Origin: ZLKRG44 sp964555705
GTDB taxonomy: Bacteria > Planctomycetota > Phycisphaerae > Phycisphaerales > SM1A02
Reading direction: 5' to 3'
NCBI GenBank assembly: GCA_964555705.1
Contig: CAZKTN010000011.1
Span: 1-64,000 of the forward strand
Length of the DNA stretch: 64,000 nt
Shown in pieces: positions 18,614-26,016 of this stretch; positions within the stretch are counted from its first letter, which is position 1, and each line of letters opens with the position of its first letter. The translations under genes and the position numbers were made by a program. Below the pieces are notes generated by a model, which was not told where the DNA came from, made no database searches, and worked only from the letters and a program-made list of their open reading frames with translations.

Positions 18614-19972
18614 TCACTCGGCTCGGGTACCGAGAACGCCCTCGAGGCGCTCGACGGCCTTGCCCAGGTCCGGATCCTGGTCGCGCCGCGACCCGATCGT
18701 TCGGATCGCGTGCAGCACCGTCGTGTGGTCGCGGCCGCCGAAGTAGCCGCCGATCTCCTCGAGGCTGTAGCGCGTGTACTTGCGCGCGAGCCACATGCAC
18801 ACCTGGCGGGGAAGCGCTATGGACTTGTGCCGGCGCTTGCTCATCAGGTCGCTGAGCTTGATGTCGTAGTACTTCGTCACCGCATCGATGATCGTCTGGA
18901 TCGATGGCTGGTTCGGCACCGTGCCGGCAGGGTCCTCAGACAGCGCGGCCTTCGCGGCGTCAAGCGAGATTGCCACGCCGTTGGCCATCGCGTAGCCGCG
19001 CACCTTCGTGAGCGCACCCTCGAGCTCGCGGATGTTGGAGTCGATGCGCGCCGCGATGTACGCAGGCACCTCGTCCGGAAGCTCGAGGTTGTGCAGCTTT
19101 GCCTTCGCGCGGAGGATCGACACGCGCGTCTCGTAGCAGGGCCGGTCCATGCGTGCCACGAGACCGCAGTTGAAGCGGCTCACGAGACGCTCCTCAAGGT
19201 CAGGGATCTCGTTGGGCGCAGCGTCGGACGAGAGCACGATCTGCCTGCTGGTCTGGTACAGGCTGTTGAACGTGTGGAAGAACTCCTCCTGCGTCTGCTC
19301 GCGCTTGGACAGGAAGTGGATGTCGTCGATGACGAGCATGTCCGCAGTCCGGAACCGGTGGCGGAACTCGTGCATGCGACCCACCTTCACGCACTCGTGG
19401 AAGAGGTCGATGAACGTGTTGCACGACAGGTAGAGGATCTTCGCCGACGGCCTCTGCTTGAGGATCGTCTGGCAGATCGCGTGCAGCAGGTGCGTCTTGC
19501 CGAGGCCGACGCCGCCGTGGATGAAGAATGGGTTGTAGGCGCGGCCGGGGTTTCCGGTCACCGCCTGCGCCGCCGCGTGCGCGAGCCTGTTGCCGGGACC
19601 CACCACGAAGGTGTCGAAGGTGTAGTCCGGCGACAGCACCATCTGGTCATCGAAGCCAGGGAGCGGGTCGCCGGGCACCGAGTCCCGAGCGGACGGCGTC
19701 ACGCCAGCCTTGCGCTCATCGGCGCCATCGCTGCCGACGAAGCGCACGGCAAGGAGCCGTCCAGTCGCGGCCTGCGCAGCCTCCGTGAAAGGCTGGACGC
19801 AGCTGCGCTGCAGGTAGCGGAGACGAACAGGCTCGGTCACCAGCAGCCGAAGCACGCCACCCTCGATCTCGAGCGGCTCGATCTCGTCGAACCAGTGGCG
19901 GCAGATGTCGGCGTGATGTCGGCGGAGATAGGCGTTCAGCGCGTCCTTGAGTTCCGCGTCGACATGGGGCAT
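18614..19972 (-). CDS. dnaA: Chromosomal replication initiator DnaA
   Basis: 452 residues. Domain I is at the N terminus (HADICRHWFDEIEPLEIEGG), followed by a short linker. The AAA+ domain has Walker A GGVGLGKTH at about 153-161 and Walker B MLVIDDIHFLS. C-terminal domain IV ends with the DnaA-box-binding helix GGRDHTTVLHAIRTIGSR. It melts the origin and recruits the replisome. The ATG at 19972 has an AAGGAA ribosome binding site, and a -35/-10 promoter pair lies about 80-110 nt upstream. dnaN is not adjacent. Confidence 0.97.
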   Translation of the reverse strand: MPHVDAELKDALNAYLRRHHADICRHWFDEIEPLEIEGGVLRLLVTEPVRLRYLQRSCVQPFTEAAQAATGRLLAVRFVGSDGADERKAGVTPSARDSVPGDPLPGFDDQMVLSPDYTFDTFVVGPGNRLAHAAAQAVTGNPGRAYNPFFIHGGVGLGKTHLLHAICQTILKQRPSAKILYLSCNTFIDLFHECVKVGRMHEFRHRFRTADMLVIDDIHFLSKREQTQEEFFHTFNSLYQTSRQIVLSSDAAPNEIPDLEERLVSRFNCGLVARMDRPCYETRVSILRAKAKLHNLELPDEVPAYIAARIDSNIRELEGALTKVRGYAMANGVAISLDAAKAALSEDPAGTVPNQPSIQTIIDAVTKYYDIKLSDLMSKRRHKSIALPRQVCMWLARKYTRYSLEEIGGYFGGRDHTTVLHAIRTIGSRRDQDPDLGKAVERLEGVLGTRAE

Positions 19973-20052
19973 GGGCCAGTTCCTTCAGATGTGCGCACCC
20001 GTGCGCATCGCGTGAGCGATGATCCCCACCATCCGTTGGGGCGAGCCGGGCA

Positions 20053-20082
20053 AAATTAGGGTCGGGTGCGGCGGACCGTCAA
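20053..20082 (-). promoter_or_regulatory. Candidate dnaA promoter
   Basis: On the minus strand, TTGACG (20077-20082) and TAATTT (20053-20058) are separated by 18 nt, giving a leader of about 75 nt before dnaA. This is one of the few full -35/-10 pairs in the window. Confidence 0.45.
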
Positions 20083-20104
20083 CCGCCATGTCCAAAATGC
20101 GCGA

Positions 20105-21073
20105 CTATGCCTCGGCGTCGGCGTCCGTTGGCGCTGCGCCTGCCACCTCGGCGGCACTGCCTGCATTGGCGGCAGACGCCTCCAGCTCGGCCTGGTGCTC
20201 GAGCCTCATCCGGTTTGTGCGGTGGTCCATCAGCATGTGCACGCGGCCAGCCTTCTCTCCAGCGACCTCATCGAGCCGCTGGCGCGCAAACGACAACATC
20301 GTGCGTCTCGAGATATGGGTGACCACAACATGCTCGGCCTCCCACGACTCCAGCAGCGTCCGGAGGTCCTCCACGTGCAGGTGCCTGCCAATGCGCGCGC
20401 GGTCGCGGTGCTCGGAATCGAAGAAAGTGCACTCGGTGACGATGATCCTTGCATGCCGGATCTCGTCGCAGAGCAGGTGAGGTCCAGGCTCGGTGTCGCC
20501 TGTGTAGGCCACGAGCGGGATGTCAACGGACCGCGTGACAGGCTCGCCGCGCATGCGGAGCTCGCGGATGCGGTCCTGCGGCTGGCCGACGAGCTCCTCG
20601 CGCAGCTTGTGGCGGCGCTCGATGACCGAAAATCCGAGTGCAGGAATCCCGTGGCTTGCCTCTATGGCACGCAGGAAGATGTTCGGCTTGAGCTCGAACT
20701 CGTCTCCGGGCCGCGCACCGACCACCTCGAATGGCGTCTCCTGCCGCTCGAGGTCCACCCACGAGCGCATCATCGCCCGCAGGGGATCAGCCATCGGTGC
20801 CGGGCATATGCAGCGGCCTGTGCCGAGCTTCTGGAAGAACCGCTGCGAGAAGTAGTACGGGAGACCCGCAATGTGGTCCATATGCGAGTGGCTCAGCGCG
20901 ACTGTGGGCGCCGGAAGCACAGCCCTCGGGCATAGACCGATATCAAATGCGACATCGAGCTCAGGCACATGGATCACCGACTGCTCGCCTGCCACCGAGA
21001 TCCCCTGCACCCTGTAGGGTGGCAGGTACAGGAAGCCCAACTGGCCTTCTTTCTGGGGTGGCTTCGGGACCAT
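20105..21073 (-). CDS. RNase Z-like metallo-beta-lactamase-fold hydrolase
   Basis: 322 residues. The metal-binding motif HSHMDHIAG is at about 80-88; later ligands include the Asp of AYTGDTEPG and the His of VVVTHISRRT. The fold and the spacing resemble RNase Z/ElaC-type hydrolases that mature tRNA 3' ends, but the protein could be another phosphodiesterase of the same superfamily. The C-terminal 25 residues are an Ala-rich tail. ATG 21073 was chosen because a TAGCAT hexamer lies 14 nt upstream; a GTG at 21133 would add 20 residues. Confidence 0.8.
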   Translation of the reverse strand: MVPKPPQKEGQLGFLYLPPYRVQGISVAGEQSVIHVPELDVAFDIGLCPRAVLPAPTVALSHSHMDHIAGLPYYFSQRFFQKLGTGRCICPAPMADPLRAMMRSWVDLERQETPFEVVGARPGDEFELKPNIFLRAIEASHGIPALGFSVIERRHKLREELVGQPQDRIRELRMRGEPVTRSVDIPLVAYTGDTEPGPHLLCDEIRHARIIVTECTFFDSEHRDRARIGRHLHVEDLRTLLESWEAEHVVVTHISRRTMLSFARQRLDEVAGEKAGRVHMLMDHRTNRMRLEHQAELEASAANAGSAAEVAGAAPTDADAEA

Positions 21074-21151
21074 TGCGGGAATTCGCCATGCTAGCGGGGT
21101 TGCGCTTGCGCGCACGGAGCCTGCATTCGACACTTGAGGTCAGAGTCCCTC

Positions 21152-22069
21152 ATGGGCAGCGCAGACCTCCCCAAGCTTCTTGCGATCGATGACTCGGAGC
21201 TCATCCACCGGCTCCTCAGGTCGAGGTTGGCATCGGAGAGGCTCGAGCTCCACTGCGCCATGAGCGGCCGCGACGGGTTGCGCGCGGCGCGCATGCTCAA
21301 GCCCGATGTGGTGCTCCTCGATGTCGACCTCGGCGACATGGACGGCTTCGACGTGCTCGTCAGCCTGAAGGACAACCCAGAGACGCAGGACATCGCGGTC
21401 ATCTTCGTCAGCGCAGGCACCGACACCGCGAGCAAGGTCCGCGGCCTCGACCTCGGCGCAGTCGACTTCATCACCAAGCCTTTCGACATCGTCGAGCTGA
21501 AGGCTCGGCTGAGGTCGGCACTGCGTGTGCAGCACCTGATCCAGATGCTCGCGCAGCGCGCGCAGATCGACGGCCTCACCGGCCTCTGGAACCGAACGTA
21601 CTTCGACCGGCGCCTCAATGACGAGTTCAGCGAGGCCGTGCGCCACGGGCGTCCGCTCTCGCTGGTGATCGTCGACATCGACAGCTTCAAGCAGACCAAC
21701 GACCAGTACGGCCACATGTTCGGCGACACGGTGCTCGAGCGCTTCGCGCAGATCCTCTCGAGCGGACGTGCGAGCGACGTTGCATCCCGATACGGCGGGG
21801 AGGAGTTCGGCATCATCCTGCCGAACATCGCAGCCGCCGAGGCTGCGGAGGTCGCCGAGCGCTACCGCGCGCAGCTCGAGGCAACCACATGGAGCGACCA
21901 TCCTGGCCTTGTGGTGACTGGAAGCTTCGGTGTGTGCGATCTCGAGCGGCTCGGCTCGCCAATGTCGGTGGACCGGCTCTTCGCGACCGCAGATGCCGCG
22001 CTCTACCGCGCCAAGCAGGGTGGCCGCAACCGGGTTGTGGTCGCTGAACCTGCGGTCAGCCGCGTATAA
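21152..22069 (+). CDS. Response regulator with diguanylate cyclase (REC-GGDEF) domains
   Basis: 305 residues, cytoplasmic. The receiver domain covers about 1-125, with the phospho-acceptor Asp in LLDVDLGDMDGFDV and the conserved Lys in FITKPFD. The GGDEF domain (about 140-300) keeps an active GGEEF motif and an RASD inhibitory site five residues before it, so it should make c-di-GMP and be feedback-inhibited. The arrangement is PleD-like with a single receiver. Starts at ATG 21152; a TTG at 21134 is in frame. The cognate kinase is not in the window. A PilZ-like protein, a possible c-di-GMP receptor, is encoded 2 kb downstream. Confidence 0.93.
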   Translation: MGSADLPKLLAIDDSELIHRLLRSRLASERLELHCAMSGRDGLRAARMLKPDVVLLDVDLGDMDGFDVLVSLKDNPETQDIAVIFVSAGTDTASKVRGLDLGAVDFITKPFDIVELKARLRSALRVQHLIQMLAQRAQIDGLTGLWNRTYFDRRLNDEFSEAVRHGRPLSLVIVDIDSFKQTNDQYGHMFGDTVLERFAQILSSGRASDVASRYGGEEFGIILPNIAAAEAAEVAERYRAQLEATTWSDHPGLVVTGSFGVCDLERLGSPMSVDRLFATADAALYRAKQGGRNRVVVAEPAVSRV

Positions 22070-22070
22070 C
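22065..22070 (+). promoter_or_regulatory. Putative -10 box of recO
   Basis: TATAAC overlapping the stop codon of the previous gene, 8 nt before the recO ATG. Confidence 0.35.
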
Positions 22071-22078
22071 GCGACGCC

Positions 22079-22792
22079 ATGCCGGTGAGGCACGACGAGG
22101 CGGTGTGCATCCGCCACTGGGACTACTCGGAGACGTCGCAGACCGTCGGGCTGTACAGCCGCGGTGCTGGACTGATGCGCGCCATCGCCAAAGGTGCCCG
22201 CCGCCCGCGCGGCGCATTCGGCGGCGGCATCGACCTCCTCACCCGCGGCGAGTTCGGCGCCATCACCTCCTCGGGGAGCGAGCTCGCGAGCATGGTCGAC
22301 TGGACGCTGGTCGAGACGTTCCCGCACCTTCGCGTGTCGATCGAGGCGAACAGGGTCGCCTACTACGCGGCAGACATGATCGGCCGCATGAGCGTGCCCC
22401 ACGACCCGCATCCGGATCTCTATGACGCGCTGGTGCAGCTGCTCCGGGATGCAGCCTCGGGGGCGCCAGCCATTCTCCGGTTCCAGTGGGTTCTCCTGAG
22501 CGAGAGCGGGTGGCAACCTCGGCTTGATGCGCACGGCGCACCCGCCGACGGCGTGGTGGCGTTCGACCCGCGGTCAGGGGGCACCGTGCCGGGAAGCCCA
22601 GAGGGGTCATGGAAGGTCCGGGTGAGCACACTCGAGGCGATCGGCGGCGTCATTGGGGGCCAGCCGCTGCCTGCAGGGGCAACGGCGCCGATGGACCGCG
22701 CGAACCGGCTTCTCGCCGCGTACCTGCGCGACATGCTGGGCACCGAGCCAGACACCATGCGACTGCTGTTTGGCGCGCTGGCGCGCTCCTAG
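22079..22792 (+). CDS. recO: DNA repair protein RecO
   Basis: 237 residues. The N-terminal OB-fold begins DEAVCIRHWDYSETSQTVGLY and continues with AKGARRPRGAF, a typical RecO opening. The helical C-terminal domain has LLRFQWVLL-like helices and ends LLAAYLRDMLG. RecO anneals SSB-coated DNA and loads RecA with RecR. The family zinc cluster of four cysteines is not visible, as in many members. It begins 9 nt after the REC-GGDEF stop. Confidence 0.9.
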   Translation: MPVRHDEAVCIRHWDYSETSQTVGLYSRGAGLMRAIAKGARRPRGAFGGGIDLLTRGEFGAITSSGSELASMVDWTLVETFPHLRVSIEANRVAYYAADMIGRMSVPHDPHPDLYDALVQLLRDAASGAPAILRFQWVLLSESGWQPRLDAHGAPADGVVAFDPRSGGTVPGSPEGSWKVRVSTLEAIGGVIGGQPLPAGATAPMDRANRLLAAYLRDMLGTEPDTMRLLFGALARS

Positions 22793-22795
22793 CAT
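22790..22795 (+). promoter_or_regulatory. Putative -10 box of the M16 protease gene
   Basis: TAGCAT, sharing the recO stop codon, 8 nt before the ATG at 22804. Confidence 0.5.
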
Positions 22796-22803
22796 CACGG
22801 TCC

Positions 22804-23661
22804 ATGCCAGTCACCTACAGGGAGACCTTCCTTCCCAATGGCCTCCGCGTCGCTGCGGAGATCGACTCGAGCGCGCACACATCGGCGGTAGGCGTCTTCG
22901 TGCGCACAGGCGCGCGCGACGAGCCGACCGAGCTCATGGGCGTGAGCCACTTCCTCGAGCACATGATGTTCAAGGGATCGGCAACCCGCACCGCCACCGA
23001 GGTCAATGACGCGTTCAATGCCATCGGCGCCGACGCGAACGCGTTCACATCGAGCGAGATGACCGCGTACCACGCGCACTCGCTGCCGGAGCANNNNNNN
23101 NNNNNNNNNNNNNNNNNNNNNNNNNNNNNNNNNNNNNNNNNNNNNNNNNNNNNNNNNNNNNNNNNNNNNNNNNNNNNNNNNNNNNNNNNNNNNGACCCCG
23201 CCCGATACGCAGCGACCCTGTGCACGCAGATCCTCGGGGACAGCGGCGGGTCGCGCCTGCACTGGGCGCTGGTCGAGCCGGGCATCGCCGAGGAGGCCGA
23301 TGCAGGCTTCGACGGCCGCGACGGCTCGGGCGAGTGCATCGTGTCCGTGGCATGCGAGGTGGATGCCCTCGAGCGCGTTGAGGAGATCGTGCGCCGCGAG
23401 TGCGCAGCGCTGTCCGGCTCGATCACTGATGACGACATCATGCGTGCCAAGGCCAAGATCGCGACGGGCGTGGCGCTCGGGGGCGAGAGGCCGGCGGGTC
23501 GGATGCGCCGGCTTGGCGGCGTGCTCACGACGCGCGGCACCTACGTCACCCTGGAGGAGGAGATGGCGACCATCGAGGCGCTCACGGTGCGCGACCTTCG
23601 CGAGCACCTGGAGGCGTACCCGTACGAACCTGCCGTGGTGGGTTGCGCAGTGCCTGCGTGA
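22804..23661 (+). CDS. M16-family zinc metalloprotease, interrupted by a scaffold gap
   Basis: Insulinase/processing-peptidase family. The N-terminal half has the inverted zinc motif HFLEH at about 51-55, within GVSHFLEHMMFKGS, and FTSSEMTAYHAHSLPE. A 100-N gap follows. The C-terminal half resumes at DPARYAATLCTQILGDSGGS and contains the family's GGSRLHW stretch. Only 33 codons' worth of N separates the two parts, but in normal M16 proteins about 150 residues lie between them, including the third zinc ligand. The real gap is therefore probably several hundred bases longer. The gene is likely intact in the organism. Confidence 0.85.
   Translation: MPVTYRETFLPNGLRVAAEIDSSAHTSAVGVFVRTGARDEPTELMGVSHFLEHMMFKGSATRTATEVNDAFNAIGADANAFTSSEMTAYHAHSLPEXXXXXXXXXXXXXXXXXXXXXXXXXXXXXXXXXXDPARYAATLCTQILGDSGGSRLHWALVEPGIAEEADAGFDGRDGSGECIVSVACEVDALERVEEIVRRECAALSGSITDDDIMRAKAKIATGVALGGERPAGRMRRLGGVLTTRGTYVTLEEEMATIEALTVRDLREHLEAYPYEPAVVGCAVPA
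23094..23193. other. Scaffold gap (100 N)
   Basis: Exactly 100 N, a placeholder for unknown length inside the M16 gene. Confidence 0.99.
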
Positions 23662-23702
23662 GCGCGGACCCTTCACCGAAACTGGCGGCGCCGGCAGCCT
23701 GC

Positions 23703-24044
23703 CTACAGGAACCTGAGCCCTGCCTCGTGGTGGCCAATGTCGCCGAACGGGGTGCGCACCGGCCGTGACCATGCCACGACGAATGCGCGGTCGAGCCTCA
23801 CCTCCCCGAGCGCACCGGTCACGCGACCTGTGGCGCCTTCGGGGAGCGAGGCGTGAGTCCGTAGCCGCAGGCCGTGTCCGCTGACGTCGAGTGCCTCGTG
23901 CGACCCTGGGTGTGACGGGTCATGGTGCCAGCGCACAGTGACCGCCATGGCGGTGTGTGCTCGGCTGTCGAGGCGGCGTTCGTCGGCGAGCGCGGCTTCT
24001 GCGGCGCGGCGTAGCGCCGCTCGTACAGATGGAACTGGGTCCAT
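23703..24044 (-). CDS. Small PilZ-like protein
   Basis: 113 residues. An N-terminal helix rich in Arg/Ala (AALRRAAEAALADERRLDSR) leads into a beta-rich domain with ALDVSGHGLRLRT and a C-terminal EAGLRFL. These fit the PilZ pattern (Arg-rich lead, DxSxxG, terminal G-L-x-F), a c-di-GMP-binding fold, but the canonical RxxxR is not clean. ATG 24044 was chosen over longer in-frame starts that give a low-quality N terminus. It is convergent with the M16 gene. Confidence 0.6.
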   Translation of the reverse strand: MDPVPSVRAALRRAAEAALADERRLDSRAHTAMAVTVRWHHDPSHPGSHEALDVSGHGLRLRTHASLPEGATGRVTGALGEVRLDRAFVVAWSRPVRTPFGDIGHHEAGLRFL

Positions 24045-24151
24045 GACCAGAGAGTGCGATGCGCTCACGCCCTGCGCAAGCGGATTGCACGCCGATTGCT
24101 GCGCGAAAATCGCGCGAAAAGATGCAGGTTCGGCTTGCCGGTGCCGTGCGG

Positions 24152-25165
24152 TCAGCGGCGCGCGAGCTGGCGTGCCTGCTCGTCGGCGCGGTAGGAGCTG
24201 CGCACGAGAGGTCCGCTCTCGCACACCGTGAATCCGCGCGCGAGCGCCTCCGTCTTGAACATCGCGAACGTGTCAGGGTGCACCCACCGGTCCACAGGAA
24301 GGTGGTTGCGCGTGGGCTGCAGGTACTGGCCAACCGTGAGCACGTCGCAGCGGCTTGCGGCCTGCACGTCATCCATCAGCTCGAGCACCTCGTCGTCGCG
24401 CTCGCCGATGCCCACCATGATGCCTGTCTTGGTGACGAGGCCGCTTGCCTTGAACTGCCGCAGCACACTGAGCGACCGCTCGTACCTCGCCTGCGGCCGT
24501 ACCGCCGGATGCATGCGCCGCACAGACTCCATGTTGTGGCTGATGATCTCGGGGCGCGCATCGCATACTGCCTGGATCGCCCTCTCGTCGCCGCAGAAGT
24601 CGCCCACGAGCACCTCCACGCTCATGCTGGGGCACGCGCGGTGCACGCGCTCGATCGTCTCTGCCCAGATCGCCGCGCCGCCGTCCGGAAGCTCGTCGCG
24701 GTTGACGCTCGTGATCACCACATGGTTGAGCTGCATGAGCGCAAGGCTCTCAGCCACACGCCGCGGCTCGTCGGTGTCCAGCGTCGCTGGCTTTCCGGTC
24801 TTCACGTTGCAGAAGCCGCATGACCTCGTGCACGTGTCGCCAAGGATCATGATCGTCGCGCTTCCGCGGCTCCAGCACTCGCCCATGTTCGGGCAGGACG
24901 CCTCCTGGCAGACGGTGTGCAGCCGGTGCTCGTCGATGATCGCCTTGAGGCGCTGGTACCCCTCGCCGCCCGGCGCCTTCGCGCGCAGCCAGTCAGGCTT
25001 GCGCTGCGGGATCCGGTGATGGACGCCGCCATCCTGGTTGTTGAGCACGAACGCCGACAGGGGCACCACAGCGGGTCCCGTCTGCCGGGCGGTGTCGCCG
25101 CCGAGCGGGCGCGGGTGCCGTGCCACTGTGCGGTCGATCGATGACTGGTTGGGCACCTGCGACAT
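24152..25165 (-). CDS. lipA: Lipoyl synthase
   Basis: Radical-SAM enzyme that inserts two sulfurs into protein-bound octanoate. 337 residues. The auxiliary cluster motif CQEASCPNMGECW and the radical-SAM motif CTRSCGFC are both intact, followed by VVITSVNRDELPDGGA and the C-terminal VRSSY motif. The N terminus is about 30 residues longer than E. coli LipA. The ATG at 25165 overlaps the stop of the upstream lipoprotein gene (TGATG); a GTG at 25168 is equally possible. Confidence 0.97.
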   Translation of the reverse strand: MSQVPNQSSIDRTVARHPRPLGGDTARQTGPAVVPLSAFVLNNQDGGVHHRIPQRKPDWLRAKAPGGEGYQRLKAIIDEHRLHTVCQEASCPNMGECWSRGSATIMILGDTCTRSCGFCNVKTGKPATLDTDEPRRVAESLALMQLNHVVITSVNRDELPDGGAAIWAETIERVHRACPSMSVEVLVGDFCGDERAIQAVCDARPEIISHNMESVRRMHPAVRPQARYERSLSVLRQFKASGLVTKTGIMVGIGERDDEVLELMDDVQAASRCDVLTVGQYLQPTRNHLPVDRWVHPDTFAMFKTEALARGFTVCESGPLVRSSYRADEQARQLARR

Positions 25166-25974
25166 CACTGGGCTCCTCGCGCAGGGGTGGGCTTGACGAA
25201 GAACCTGTCGGGCACGAGCACGATCCGGCGATCCTCAAGGTCCACAAGCTCGAGCACCCCGCCGATCCAGCTGAAGCTGGGGAACTCGCTGCCCATCGAG
25301 TCGAGGCCGACGACGATCACGCCCTCCTTCACCTGCCACGTCCACGTGGCGTCGGTGCTCGCGCCCTTTGACCACCCCCGGCACCGGCCATCCGGGCTGA
25401 ACCAGATGCGCTCGTACGTGGCGATGGAAGGATCGCTGCGCCCTGCGTCGACGCGCCACATGCCGAACAGCGGCGACGCGGCCTGATCCACCGGCACAGG
25501 CCGCAGGCGCGGCCGTCGGCGCGCCGTCGATGCGGTGGCGGACTGGCTACCGCTCGACGACTCGCCCGCCGCTCCCGTCGTGTCGGAATCTGACCGACCA
25601 GCCGACGTCGGCGAATCCGATGGCCGGCGGGCGGCGCGAGGGCGGGTCGGCGCAGGCCGCGCAGGGGCGCTCTCACCTGGCGTCAGTGCCACCGGATCCG
25701 AGCGGTCGTCCTCGGCCGGAGTGGCGGCCGTCGATGGCCGCGGTGCGCCGTCAGTCGAGGGTCTCGGCGGTTCCGGATAGCCGGCCACGATGTCATCGTC
25801 TCCGGTGTAGCCCACGACCTGCCCGCCGCGCATCAGCGCGTCCGCCGCCTCCTTGGTGTCAGGTCCGCGAGCGGCGGTCGCATCTGCCACAGCATTCGGG
25901 TCGGCCTTCGGTGCGCACGATGCGGTGCACAGCAGGATGGCAGCCATTGCGCAGATGGACGCAGTTCGAGCCAC
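25165..25974 (-). CDS. Lipoprotein of unknown function
   Basis: 269 residues, family not recognised. The N terminus is a lipoprotein signal with lipobox LCTASC at about 15-20. Residues 70-165 are a low-complexity Pro/Ser/Ala/Thr/Asp linker. The C-terminal 95 residues form a compact domain starting at SPLFGMWRVDAGRSDPS, with aromatic beta-strand motifs such as WTWQVKEGVIVVGLD, reminiscent of lipocalin-like stress domains but not assignable. The GTG start has a TACACT hexamer 9 nt upstream. It is coupled to lipA by overlap; this may be positional only. Confidence 0.8.
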   Translation of the reverse strand: MARTASICAMAAILLCTASCAPKADPNAVADATAARGPDTKEAADALMRGGQVVGYTGDDDIVAGYPEPPRPSTDGAPRPSTAATPAEDDRSDPVALTPGESAPARPAPTRPRAARRPSDSPTSAGRSDSDTTGAAGESSSGSQSATASTARRRPRLRPVPVDQAASPLFGMWRVDAGRSDPSIATYERIWFSPDGRCRGWSKGASTDATWTWQVKEGVIVVGLDSMGSEFPSFSWIGGVLELVDLEDRRIVLVPDRFFVKPTPARGAQ

Positions 25975-25983
25975 GGGACCACA

Positions 25984-25989
25984 AGTGTA
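25984..25989 (-). promoter_or_regulatory. Putative -10 box of lipoprotein-lipA unit
   Basis: TACACT on the minus strand, 9 nt before the GTG at 25974. Confidence 0.5.
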
Positions 25990-26016
25990 GGGCGCAAGGA
26001 CCGGTAGCCGAAGGCG

